Positions 1-8,167 of a DNA stretch of 64,000 bases are shown piece after piece. The translations under genes were made by a program, and so were the position numbers. Source of the DNA: Lachnospiraceae bacterium. Lineage in GTDB: Bacteria; Bacillota; Clostridia; Lachnospirales; Lachnospiraceae. Under the pieces are notes generated by a model. The model did no database searches. It was not told where the DNA came from and saw only the letters and a list, made by a program, of their open reading frames with translations. The stretch covers positions 1-64,000 of the forward strand of contig JAFSBX010000141.1 in the NCBI GenBank assembly GCA_017437065.1. The letters run 5' to 3'. How positions within the stretch are numbered: the stretch's first letter is position 1; each line of letters begins with the position of its first letter.

Positions 1-2
1 AA

Positions 3-50
3 CAAAAAAAGCATTTATGGAATACCATCAACATGGTATTCACAAATGCT
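3..50 (-). terminator. Leftward hairpin terminator at window edge
   Basis: Positions 10-28 and 33-50 form an interrupted stem (AGCATTT / AAATGCT outside, AATACCAT / ATGGTATT inside) around a CAAC loop. A run of seven A residues at 4-10 becomes a U-run on the minus strand, so the hairpin has terminator polarity leftwards. No minus-strand gene is visible between it and the inverted repeat at 199, so what it terminates is unknown. Confidence 0.5.
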
Positions 51-169
51 TAAGCCAATCCACAAAATAAAAAAATAAATTTCAGCAATTGTAACAATAA
101 TTATTTATGGGGTCTGTACAGTAACGATGAGGATTGGGGAAAATGTTGTGGAAAATGGAGGAGGTTGAT

Positions 170-196
170 ATGGTTTGGGAAAATTTGTATAATTAG
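170..196 (+). pseudogene. Eight-codon ORF start, apparently interrupted at the repeat border
   Basis: A strong ribosome-binding site (GGAGGAGG, 157-164) precedes ATG at 170. The frame reads MVWENLYN and stops at TAG 194-196, two bases before the 105-bp inverted repeat begins at 199. A good start signal followed at once by a stop at a mobile border suggests the 5' stub of a gene cut by the cassette, although a leader peptide is also possible. I did not find an obvious continuation after the right repeat at 6338. The rest of 51-360 shows no other gene. Confidence 0.35.
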
Positions 197-198
197 GG

Positions 199-303
199 TG
201 GTACTGATAATTAAAGATTATCAAGCGTAAATACAGAAAATAAACATGAGAAGTATTATACATTTTCATTTATTATTGATGGACAATCAAGTATTATCTT
301 TCA
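199..303 (+). repeat. Left copy of perfect 105-bp inverted repeat
   Basis: This stretch is the exact reverse complement of 6233-6337 over 105 bases with no mismatch; identity stops at both ends (198 against 6338, and 304 against 6232). It contains two small dyads: TGATAAT/ATTATCA around 206-223 and TTGAT/ATCAA around 276-290. It lies upstream of the first gene of the glycosyltransferase operon, as the right copy lies upstream of the nuclease-NTPase gene, both reading inward. I see no convincing promoter in it. Confidence 0.95.
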
Positions 304-360
304 ATAATCATTTAAATCTTAGAAATATAAACCATACATGAAATAAAGGAAGTCAAAATA

Positions 361-801
361 ATGCTTTGCATTGGGATTATTTGGAATAGGGCAATTAGCC
401 ATGAAAAAGAGATAACGTCATTAATTTTACAAATGGGCAATATCTTACACGAAAAAAAAATAGATTTAGACTCTAGATTTGATGATTTTGTATCAGGAAT
501 TTATTTTGATGCAAATCCCACCCATGTTCAAACAAAAATACAGGCTTTAAAATGCGATTACTCACGTACAATCAAATTAATGCATCTTAATATCAAAACT
601 GACTATAAATATTTTTCATTAAAAAAAGAAGCCTTCGTATATAAAAATATAGAAGCATTAAAAGAAAAAATTCGATATGAAATTTCTTTGAAAATACCAA
701 ACTATTATTTTGATGTAATTTTTCATCTTACAGATAACAAATATGAATATGAAAAAACTTTACAATTTCTAGAAAATTTTTTTGAGAAAAATATATCATA
801 A
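361..801 (+). CDS. Small hypothetical protein heading a glycosyltransferase operon
   Basis: This 146-aa protein has no signal peptide or membrane segment. It is rich in Lys, Ile, Tyr and Phe, and its C-terminal half (YFDVIFHLTDN followed by EYEKTLQFLENFF) looks like a compact alpha/beta domain. I do not recognise the family. The ATG at 361 has AAGGAAG nine bases upstream. The gene ends 18 bp before a GT2 glycosyltransferase and is probably co-transcribed with it and the GT4 gene, so a part in synthesis or transfer of a surface glycan is a reasonable guess from context only. Base composition is far more AT-rich than the housekeeping genes after 9 kb, consistent with acquisition by transfer. 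Confidence 0.6.
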   Translation: MLCIGIIWNRAISHEKEITSLILQMGNILHEKKIDLDSRFDDFVSGIYFDANPTHVQTKIQALKCDYSRTIKLMHLNIKTDYKYFSLKKEAFVYKNIEALKEKIRYEISLKIPNYYFDVIFHLTDNKYEYEKTLQFLENFFEKNIS

Positions 802-819
802 TTATAGAGAGGAAAATAA

Positions 820-1899
820 ATGATTAGTTATATTGTAGCAATGGACAACAGTTATGCTTTAATGAGCAATTTTATAGGTTTTTTAACACCTGTACTTGCA
901 ATGGACGATGAAGTGATTATTGTATCTGATGGATGTAATAACTATTCTACTTTAGAATATATTAAATATCTGGTGAAATCAGATTCCCGTTTTCAATTAA
1001 TTGAACTAAAAGAAAAATGTGGTTTTTCCAAAGCAAACAATATCGGTGTAAATGCTTCAAAATATGAAAATTTAGTTTTTATCAATACAGACATATTTCC
1101 TACATATGATTGTATTCCCAATATAATAAATATGTTGAATAAATCTGAAAATATAGCAGCAGTTCAACCACTGTTACTATATCCTCAAAATGGACTGGTA
1201 CAAAGTACAGGTCATGTTTTTTCAAAAGTAAAAAGTGGTCAATTATTTGCTATGAGAAAATATAATGAGCCATTAATACATATAAGTGCTCCTCGGCAGG
1301 CTTTGACAATGGCATTATGTGCCGTAAAGAAAAATATTTTTTATAAAATGGATGGATTTAATGAAGAATATTATAATTCACATGAAGGAATGGAACTCAC
1401 TCTAAAAATGACAATTGCTGGATATACATGTATGTATTGTGCAGATGCCATAGCATATCATTGTTCTGGATTAGTACGTACTAAAGTCCCGTTTGATATT
1501 AGTAGACAGCGTGCTTACTTTTATCAGCAATGGTCAAACTACATTTCCAGCGACTTAGAAATTTATTTGTCACAACAAATAAATTCTGATATAGCATCTG
1601 AAAGATATATTGTTTATAATATAAGCAGTTCTACAGACTGGAAAAGAATACTGGAAACTTTAAAAATAAATTATACCAAAGAAATACTTTCTCAGGAAAG
1701 ATTTGCTTCCTCTATTAATTTATACGATTGTATTTCTTTTACATCCTTATATCACCCTGTTCCTTATTTATTTTTATGTAACTCATTTACCCAGATTTCT
1801 TCAAATTATAATTGGATTCAAAACCGTAACAATCCGAATGATATTGTAATGGACTTAAATGGAAATGTTCTAAAATTAATTTCGTTAATAGGAGAATGA
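820..1899 (+). CDS. Family 2 glycosyltransferase (GT-A fold)
   Basis: This 359-aa protein probably transfers a sugar from a nucleotide donor in the cytoplasm. The N-terminal 230 residues follow the GT2 pattern: DDEVIIVSDGC near 30-40, the acceptor-side segment KCGFSKANNIGVNAS, then FINTD with the metal-binding Asp at residue 91 in place of a strict DXD. The later MDGFNEEYYNSHEGMELTLKM matches the region carrying the catalytic base (here His-Glu). The last 130 residues are unassigned. The start has GAGAGG upstream. It ends against the GT4 gene, whose most likely start is 1905, so the two are translationally linked. Specificity cannot be read; a surface polysaccharide or glycoprotein is most likely. 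Confidence 0.85.
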   Translation: MISYIVAMDNSYALMSNFIGFLTPVLAMDDEVIIVSDGCNNYSTLEYIKYLVKSDSRFQLIELKEKCGFSKANNIGVNASKYENLVFINTDIFPTYDCIPNIINMLNKSENIAAVQPLLLYPQNGLVQSTGHVFSKVKSGQLFAMRKYNEPLIHISAPRQALTMALCAVKKNIFYKMDGFNEEYYNSHEGMELTLKMTIAGYTCMYCADAIAYHCSGLVRTKVPFDISRQRAYFYQQWSNYISSDLEIYLSQQINSDIASERYIVYNISSSTDWKRILETLKINYTKEILSQERFASSINLYDCISFTSLYHPVPYLFLCNSFTQISSNYNWIQNRNNPNDIVMDLNGNVLKLISLIGE

Positions 1900-1904
1900 T
1901 ACTT

Positions 1905-3041
1905 ATGTCTAAATGTATATTAATAATTACCAAGCATCTTAATATCGGTGGGACTGAAAAAATGTTATTACGATTTTTGCCAATTTTTTTTTCGTTTGGA
2001 TATAAAGTGGACATTTTTTTATTATATAATTCGGGAATACTTCTGGAATCTAATTCTGACTGGTTATTAAATTCGGATCAATGTACAGTCTCATCCTTTT
2101 TTCCACAAAAAACGGATGAGTACAAAAAAAATATGAAAGAAAATCCGCTTAGCGTTTACAAAAAGAATATTAGAAAAGAATATGACATAGAAATAGCATT
2201 TCAGGAAAGCTATGCAACAAAAATAATAAGTAATAGCCCTAATAAAAAGTCTACAAAAATTGCATGGATTCATTCAAATTTTGAGGAATATCATTTTTCA
2301 GCCCATGCGTATAATGGTAATTTTGAAGAGTTTCAAACTTATCAGCGTTTTGATAAAATTGTTTTTTGTTCATATTCTGCAAAGCAAGCATTTGATCGTG
2401 TGCTTGTGAATAATTTTCAAAATAAATACGTTATATATTCACCTATTAGTACTGAAATTTGCAAAAAGTTTGCAGCACAATACGCTCCTCCTATTACAGA
2501 GATGTACTTTCTCGTTTTATCACGACTATCACCACAAAAGGGCCTTGGAAGATTAATTGAGGCTGCCCGGATTTTAAAGAGAAGAGATATTTCTTTTAAA
2601 ATTATAATAGTTGGCTCTGGTGAATTGGAACAAAAATTGAGAACCATGATTTTAAACTATGGGCTTCTCTCTCAGGTGCAGTTGTATCCTTCTACAGCCA
2701 ATCCTTTTCCTTATTTTAAAAATTGTCAGGCATATATTAGTCCGTCGTATACAGAATCTTTTGGAATTGCAGTACAAGAAGCATTATGTATGTCTGTCCC
2801 TGTGATTGCTTGCGATACACCCGGAACACAAGAAGTTTTAAAGGAAGGAAAATTTGGCGAAATCATCCCTCCTTCAGAATATGTAATGGCAGATACATTA
2901 GAAAGATATATATGTGATACGTTTTTTGCGAATATTTTACGTAATAAAGCCCAAAAAGGCAATATATATTGGAATAGTTTACATAAAATCACACAAAAAC
3001 AATTAGAAGACCTTTTGTTACCAAATACGGGGATCAACTAA
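1905..3041 (+). CDS. Family 4 glycosyltransferase (GT-B fold)
   Basis: This 378-aa protein is a retaining-type GT4 enzyme. The N-terminal Rossmann domain opens with ILIITKHLNIGGTEKMLL, containing the GGTE loop. The C-terminal donor domain has VLSRLSPQKGLGRLIEAA, IIIVGSGELEQKL and the EX7E signature (Glu284 and Glu292, in ESFGIAVQEAL), then GTQEVL. I prefer ATG 1905 over ATG 1896 because GGAG at 1891-1894 is ten bases from the former but only one from the latter. The 3' end overlaps by 24 bp, tail to tail, the oppositely oriented nuclease-NTPase gene. It probably works with the GT2 enzyme on a cell-surface glycan. Confidence 0.88.
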   Translation: MSKCILIITKHLNIGGTEKMLLRFLPIFFSFGYKVDIFLLYNSGILLESNSDWLLNSDQCTVSSFFPQKTDEYKKNMKENPLSVYKKNIRKEYDIEIAFQESYATKIISNSPNKKSTKIAWIHSNFEEYHFSAHAYNGNFEEFQTYQRFDKIVFCSYSAKQAFDRVLVNNFQNKYVIYSPISTEICKKFAAQYAPPITEMYFLVLSRLSPQKGLGRLIEAARILKRRDISFKIIIVGSGELEQKLRTMILNYGLLSQVQLYPSTANPFPYFKNCQAYISPSYTESFGIAVQEALCMSVPVIACDTPGTQEVLKEGKFGEIIPPSEYVMADTLERYICDTFFANILRNKAQKGNIYWNSLHKITQKQLEDLLLPNTGIN

Positions 3042-6000
3042 ATATGCTGTGGTATTTTGATTATTTTCTATAAATCCCCACTTTACGGTATCAAATTCTT
3101 GCATATGTTCCAAATTATGTTTTGTAATATTTTTGTAAGAAATTCCTGCATCCTTAATCATTTTTAGATTCTGATTTAAATAACACTTTGCAGAGGTATA
3201 ATTTCCTGTCATTATGTCTAATGCCGCAAAATAATTTCTTATTTGATAAGCTAAACGTCCATTTACATATAGCATAGTATCTAATTCAGCAGTTAGTGCC
3301 TGTTCTTTCATATCAGTTATTATACGAGAAAGGCCAGAAGATTTAAAAAATTGAGGAGTTTTAAGGTAATAAATAAGTCTACAAAAGTTTTCCCGAATAA
3401 TTCCACGTATATATTCATTTTCATAACCTCGTTTTTTTAAAAGCATAACCATAGAATGAATATCATCAATTTCTGATTCATATTCCATTAAATAGACACA
3501 TTTAAAAAAAGCAAAGTCAAGTTTTGCTAAAATATATCTTTTTTCATTACATTTTTCATCAATCATATCAATAGCTGTTTGAAAATACTTCTTAGCTTCA
3601 ACAGGATTCTTATAAGACATTCCTCTTGCATAGTCCAAATGCCATTCACCTATCATAGAATTATATTTACTTAAATATTTTGATGCAGGTATTTGTTTGT
3701 TATATTTACAATAATTTTCGAAAACACTTCTAGCATCTTCATACATATCCTGCATAAATAAAATCATCATATATCTATTTAAGCAGGTTGAATACGCTAT
3801 CCTTATATCTAATGTAGATTGAAGATCCTCTTCCTTTATTGCTCTAATCTTTCTCTCTAATTCCAGTTGAGTAATAAGTATTTCTGCATCTAAACCTTCT
3901 ATCTCAAACCGATTATATAAATTATTATATAATTCGCATGATGCCCTATAATATATATCTAAGTCTGGTGATACATTATTTTTAATATTTTTAAATATTT
4001 CTATGGCACCTCTTTTTCTGTCACAATGTAACAACGAAATTCCATAATAAAACATAGAAATAAAATCATTTTCTGTCAACTCTGAAGCAGTTTTTTTATT
4101 AATTAAATAGTATGCGATATTTCCATATGCATATAAATTTTTGTAATCACATGTATAACTATATTCGCATAATTTATGTTGTATTTCAAAATAGAAATCA
4201 CGAGCATCATCTTTTGCATATCTACTATAGACTGCATATACATCTGGTATAAAAATATAATCACTATACTTATGTGGCATATTGAGAATTTCGTGCAGAT
4301 ATAAAATAACAGCATCTACAAATTCTGCTTCATATTTTTGTATAAATAATTTTCTATATAACTCACTGCGTGCAGTAACTTTTCCGCAATCATTTTGAAG
4401 ATACCCTGCTATAACCAAATATTCAATCCGATTATAAGAAATTCCTAAATGGTCTAATATTTTTACAGCAATTCCGTTAGTAAAACAATATATAAATCCC
4501 AAAATATATATATACTTTTTAGACAATTCAAAATTTAATTCTATAGAATGTACTAGTCTTTTTTTATCAGAAAGCAATACATAATTTGATAACAAATCTC
4601 CATCCACTTCGCCATTTAAATTAATTTTTAAAAACTGAATAGTTTCAGAAAATAAACTCGGAATATTGCTTAATTCTTTTGCAATAACCTTAATGAATGA
4701 ATTTGACCAATTTGGAAAATTATACCTTAAGCTATCTTTTATATCGTTAATGGATAATCCGCTTAATTCATAATCCATTGGAAAATCATTTTCTGGAATA
4801 ACTATCAAAAATGACATGCTATTACAAGTAATGGAATACTTTATAATTTTATGCAAAAGAGTGTGCTCATTTTTATTTAAATTTTCATTTTCATCAACTA
4901 AAGCTAAATGAGAAATGGGTGTTATTTTAGAAAGAATTACTTTGGAAATTATTTCATCATTTGCACATAACATATCTATTACTCTTGTTGCAATAATTTC
5001 ATCATAACATCCTTCAAATATTTCTAAAATTAAATTAATATCTCCCCCTATAGGATCAAATTTTGTTTCTAGTACGGATTTACAATAATCAATGGATATA
5101 TCGGCATTTTCAATATTGAAAATTTTAATAATTTCCCCAAAATTAATATAGCTTATCAATCTACATAATAACATTTTGTTTCTATAATCATTTTCAGAGT
5201 AAAACTTGAAATATATCGTTTGTCTGGTTTGCCGAAAATGATATAAAATATCATTCAATAAATACGTTTTTCCGGTCCCCTTCTTTCCACCTAAAGTGAT
5301 TATTCGCCCCTTTGCTTTACTTTCACTAAAAAGATTAATGATATCTTCTTTATAAATCAATTGTTGGCTATACGCTAATATCGGCTTTAGATTAGGATAG
5401 ATACATACATCAATTGAAAATACCAGAATATCTTTACCATTTATACAATATTCCAGTGCTATCGTATTTTTTTCACATCTATCGGTATGTATTAATAATT
5501 GTATTTGCTGGATACCCGGAAAAATTTCGATAGCAGTAGACACACCATATCCAGGAGCATTTATAAATGAAAATGGATAATCTTTATGAATTATTTCAAC
5601 TTTTGATAGAACATTCGTCTCAAAAGTTATATTCATTGTATAAAAATGATTTTCTAATAATTCATCTGTAACCGAAAGAATATTATTATTAGGATTAGCA
5701 TAATCAATTATCTCAATGTTGTTTATGATAGAACTTGCTGGTAGTTTATCCTTAAGGTTTAGCTTTTCCTTGAAGTAATATTCATATATATTTGGTCGAA
5801 GAAGTAACCAGTATTCTAATTGAAGTCTTGTAATACAAATAATGTTAAATGAATATGTACGGCTGACCTGCCTAATCCGCTCCATAATAGTATCCGGCAA
5901 ATATCCATTTGTAATGAAATAAATGATTTCTATATTACCATTTAGTAAACCGGACATCATAGTAGGATCAACATCCTGTTTCTTTAAAGCAGAAGAATTT

Positions 6001-6206
6001 TTTTTATATTTTGCTTCTGCACATATGTTATCTAAAACAAGAGAAACAAAATCTCTATTATCATCCCATGATGCTTGTGTTTTTTCCCAACTATATTGTG
6101 GATAATATTCTAAAAGATATTCCAATACGATATCTTCAAACTTCATACCACTTAGTTTATTATTTTTTTCACACAAATTATATATTTTTTGCCATTCTAT
6201 ATACAT
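3018..6206 (-). CDS. PD-(D/E)XK nuclease / STAND-like NTPase / TPR-repeat protein, candidate antiphage sensor
   Basis: This 1062-aa protein has three visible parts. Residues 1-145 look like an Mrr/PD-(D/E)XK nuclease: GMKFEDIV (Glu24), DDNRDFV (Asp52) and AEAKYKK (Glu64-x-Lys66), then IIYFITNGYL. After a beta-rich stretch, residues 300-560 form a P-loop NTPase: Walker A GKKGTGKT at 307-314 and Walker B HLALVDEN at 433-440. The remaining ~450 residues are helical and TPR-like. Nuclease + STAND NTPase + repeat sensor is the layout of Avs-type antiphage proteins, where target binding by the repeats drives oligomerisation and nuclease activation. The start at 6206 is set by GGAGG at 6217-6221; an upstream ATG at 6290 lies inside the inverted repeat. 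The identity as an Avs relative is inferred. Confidence 0.8.
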   Translation of the reverse strand: MYIEWQKIYNLCEKNNKLSGMKFEDIVLEYLLEYYPQYSWEKTQASWDDNRDFVSLVLDNICAEAKYKKNSSALKKQDVDPTMMSGLLNGNIEIIYFITNGYLPDTIMERIRQVSRTYSFNIICITRLQLEYWLLLRPNIYEYYFKEKLNLKDKLPASSIINNIEIIDYANPNNNILSVTDELLENHFYTMNITFETNVLSKVEIIHKDYPFSFINAPGYGVSTAIEIFPGIQQIQLLIHTDRCEKNTIALEYCINGKDILVFSIDVCIYPNLKPILAYSQQLIYKEDIINLFSESKAKGRIITLGGKKGTGKTYLLNDILYHFRQTRQTIYFKFYSENDYRNKMLLCRLISYINFGEIIKIFNIENADISIDYCKSVLETKFDPIGGDINLILEIFEGCYDEIIATRVIDMLCANDEIISKVILSKITPISHLALVDENENLNKNEHTLLHKIIKYSITCNSMSFLIVIPENDFPMDYELSGLSINDIKDSLRYNFPNWSNSFIKVIAKELSNIPSLFSETIQFLKINLNGEVDGDLLSNYVLLSDKKRLVHSIELNFELSKKYIYILGFIYCFTNGIAVKILDHLGISYNRIEYLVIAGYLQNDCGKVTARSELYRKLFIQKYEAEFVDAVILYLHEILNMPHKYSDYIFIPDVYAVYSRYAKDDARDFYFEIQHKLCEYSYTCDYKNLYAYGNIAYYLINKKTASELTENDFISMFYYGISLLHCDRKRGAIEIFKNIKNNVSPDLDIYYRASCELYNNLYNRFEIEGLDAEILITQLELERKIRAIKEEDLQSTLDIRIAYSTCLNRYMMILFMQDMYEDARSVFENYCKYNKQIPASKYLSKYNSMIGEWHLDYARGMSYKNPVEAKKYFQTAIDMIDEKCNEKRYILAKLDFAFFKCVYLMEYESEIDDIHSMVMLLKKRGYENEYIRGIIRENFCRLIYYLKTPQFFKSSGLSRIITDMKEQALTAELDTMLYVNGRLAYQIRNYFAALDIMTGNYTSAKCYLNQNLKMIKDAGISYKNITKHNLEHMQEFDTVKWGFIENNQNTTAYLVDPRIW

Positions 6207-6232
6207 AATAAATATTCCTCCACAGCTAAATA

Positions 6233-6337
6233 TGAAAGATAATACTTGATTGTCCATCAATAATAAATGAAAATGTATAATACTTCTCATGTTTATTTTC
6301 TGTATTTACGCTTGATAATCTTTAATTATCAGTACCA
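6233..6337 (-). repeat. Right copy of perfect 105-bp inverted repeat
   Basis: This is the exact reverse complement of 199-303. Read on the minus strand it lies just upstream of the nuclease-NTPase gene, ending 26 bp before its start codon. No target-site duplication is obvious outside the two copies. Interpretation as inversion substrate, transposon end or duplicated leader is open. Confidence 0.95.
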
Positions 6338-6450
6338 AAAGAAAGTTAAACTATATAATTTTTAATGAATGTACACATAGTATTGATTTTGATAGCTGAA
6401 AAGTTCAAGTTTGAAGCATTAATCATTTCCCCATTGCTACATTCCCATTT

Positions 6451-6555
6451 CTATGCTAAAATTCACTAAAAGCATAAAAGTTTTCTATATATCAATGAAA
6501 TAATTGCATTTCTATACATTCTCTAATTTTCAGAAAATCTATGCTTTTATTCCAA
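6451..6555 (+). promoter_or_regulatory. Conserved hairpin leader of Rpn gene, copy 1
   Basis: AAAAGCATA (6468-6476) pairs with TATGCTTTT (6540-6548), and the stem continues inward through TTTTCT and AGAAAA. The same arrangement precedes the second Rpn gene at 19638-19741, with 27 identical bases at the 3' side (6529-6555 against 19715-19741) and a near-identical 5' side. The loop between the arms differs in sequence but holds a small hairpin in both copies. This points to a conserved RNA or DNA structure belonging to the Rpn cassette. The rest of 6338-6616 shows no gene. Confidence 0.7.
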
Positions 6556-6616
6556 ACCATCAACTAAAAAGCAGGAGATTTTCAAATATTCCCCTGCAAA
6601 ACAGGAGGAGAAGAAA

Positions 6617-7579
6617 ATGACAGAAGATGTGCTTTCAAAGGAATACTATTCCGTAGAGGAGCGATACGCAGATTTAATTAATGGAATAGGTTTCCAAGGT
6701 CGGCAAGTTGTCAAAAAAGAAGATTTACAAGAGCTAGATACACAGACAGGAATTTGGCAGATGCCTTTTAAAGGAAGAAAAAAGAAACGAAGCATACGAA
6801 ATAGAGATCTTGTCAGAAAGACAGCATTCGGCATTAATTTTGCAGTTATAGGTATTGAAAACCAAGAAATTATTGACTATGCATTACCACTTCGAAATAT
6901 GGCTTATGATGTAGGTGAATATGAGAGACAGGCTTCTAAAATTCGTAAGGAAATACGGAAAAACAGAAATAATCTTACCAAAGGAGAATACCTTTATGGT
7001 TATGCTAAGGATAGTAAATTATATCCGGTGGTAACTTTTGTATTATATTACGGAAAAGAAGATTGGAACGGAGCAAGTGATTTACACGGATTGATAGATT
7101 TTAAAGATATTCCGAAAGAGATGAAAGAATTGGTACAGAATTTTAAGACGCATATAGTTGAAGTGCGAAAGTTGAAAGATACAAGTGTTTTTCGGACAGA
7201 TATTAGACAAGTATTTGATGTTATCAGATGCTCGGAAGAACCTGATAAGTTGAAAGAACTGGTAACAGGAGATAGTGCTTATCAAAATATGGAAGAAGAC
7301 GCATATGATATGATTGCAGCATATACGAATGTGGAGGAATTAATCAGTATGAAAGAGTATCATAGGAAAAAGGGAGGCAAGGTAGATATGTGTGGAGCAA
7401 TTGCAGGTTTGATTGAAGAAGGAAAAATAGAAGGCAGGCTGGAAGGAATTAAAGCATTAATTGAAACTTGTGAAGAGTTCAATGTTTCAAAAGAAGATAC
7501 GTTGGAAAGAATTAAAGAGAAATTTTCGTTGTCTAAGGAAAATGCAGAAACATATCTGGAAAAATATTGGGAAAAATAA
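6617..7579 (+). CDS. Rpn-family PD-(D/E)XK nuclease (recombination-promoting nuclease / putative transposase)
   Basis: This 320-aa protein matches the Rpn pattern: YADLINGIGFQG near residue 15, then FAVIGIENQEIIDYALPLR with the Glu-x-Gln variant of the nuclease core, then MAYDVGEYERQ. Family members are DNA endonucleases that can raise RecA-independent recombination, and several act in phage defence. The charged C-terminal part (EEGKIEGRLEGIKALIE) is typical. GGAGGAG lies upstream of ATG 6617. It is paralogous to the gene at 19805, including the motif block VVKKEDLQE and the same C-terminal MCGAI start. A possible internal translation product is listed separately. It directly follows the AT-rich cassette but has its own leader. 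Confidence 0.85.
   Translation: MTEDVLSKEYYSVEERYADLINGIGFQGRQVVKKEDLQELDTQTGIWQMPFKGRKKKRSIRNRDLVRKTAFGINFAVIGIENQEIIDYALPLRNMAYDVGEYERQASKIRKEIRKNRNNLTKGEYLYGYAKDSKLYPVVTFVLYYGKEDWNGASDLHGLIDFKDIPKEMKELVQNFKTHIVEVRKLKDTSVFRTDIRQVFDVIRCSEEPDKLKELVTGDSAYQNMEEDAYDMIAAYTNVEELISMKEYHRKKGGKVDMCGAIAGLIEEGKIEGRLEGIKALIETCEEFNVSKEDTLERIKEKFSLSKENAETYLEKYWEK
7388..7579 (+). CDS. Possible intragenic small protein (RpnS-like) inside Rpn gene 1
   Basis: An in-frame ATG at 7388 is preceded by GGGAGG at 7372-7377, ten bases upstream, a better ribosome-binding site than chance would usually give inside a gene. The product would be the 63-aa C-terminal domain starting MCGAIAG. In studied Rpn proteins a short C-terminal form made from an internal start binds and inhibits the full-length nuclease. 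The second Rpn gene keeps the same MCGAI start and a purine-rich AAAGGGG. Translation is inferred, not shown. Confidence 0.42.
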   Translation: MCGAIAGLIEEGKIEGRLEGIKALIETCEEFNVSKEDTLERIKEKFSLSKENAETYLEKYWEK

Positions 7580-7657
7580 TCCATTTAATGAAATAAAATT
7601 AGGATAAATAATGTTTTAAATAATAGCAAAGTGAAAAAAGAAAGAAGGTACTAACAG

Positions 7658-8167
7658 GTGTTACAGAGAATTACATTACGCAATGCAGTGGAGCAGGTGC
7701 TTCATGTGAAGGGTAATTATCGAGGTGGAATATTAGAGATGGCAATTGTATTTGACTGTAACATACCAAAGCTTACAGTGACAGAAACCGCAAAGGAACT
7801 TGCAGTGGCATTAAAACAGCAAAGTGAGGTGTTTCGGAATGTGCGTCTGAATACAATTCAATGGCGAAGTGATAGCGAGTTTATAAAGGAAATTACTCCA
7901 ATGGCATACCTCCAGACGGGAAAATATTTTGAAAAATATGAGTATACACAAAAAGAAAAAACGTTAGAAGTATTAACAGAACAATTAAAGAAATTTTATG
8001 CCCGTTCCAAGTTGATTATTGTTTTGACAGATGATAAATTTAAAGTACATGAACAGAACGTGTTGGACGAATCTTTGAAACCCTTTTTGGGGAAAAAGCT
8101 GATTTTTATAAAGATAAATATGGAAAACGGTGAAGTACAGATAGAGCGTTACAGACAAAATATATAG
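7658..8167 (+). CDS. Hypothetical soluble protein
   Basis: This 169-aa protein starts at GTG 7658 with GAAGG about ten bases upstream. It has no signal peptide or membrane segment. Alternating hydrophobic strands (ILEMAIVFDC, KLIIVLTDDKF, KKLIFIKIN) suggest an alpha/beta fold, and LIIVLTDDKF is reminiscent of a von Willebrand-A-like core without a clear metal-binding motif, so I do not assign it. It abuts the following membrane-protein gene with no gap and is probably co-transcribed. Composition is like the chromosome rather than the AT-rich cassette. Confidence 0.65.
   Translation: MLQRITLRNAVEQVLHVKGNYRGGILEMAIVFDCNIPKLTVTETAKELAVALKQQSEVFRNVRLNTIQWRSDSEFIKEITPMAYLQTGKYFEKYEYTQKEKTLEVLTEQLKKFYARSKLIIVLTDDKFKVHEQNVLDESLKPFLGKKLIFIKINMENGEVQIERYRQNI

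Noticed and set aside
6207..6290. Longer nuclease-NTPase protein beginning at ATG 6290
   Set aside because: The extra 28 residues are translated inverted repeat, and GGAGG at 6217-6221 points to ATG 6206.
199..6337. Classical insertion sequence or composite transposon
   Set aside because: No transposase lies between the repeats, there is no visible target duplication, and the repeats are 105 bp and perfect rather than short IS ends.
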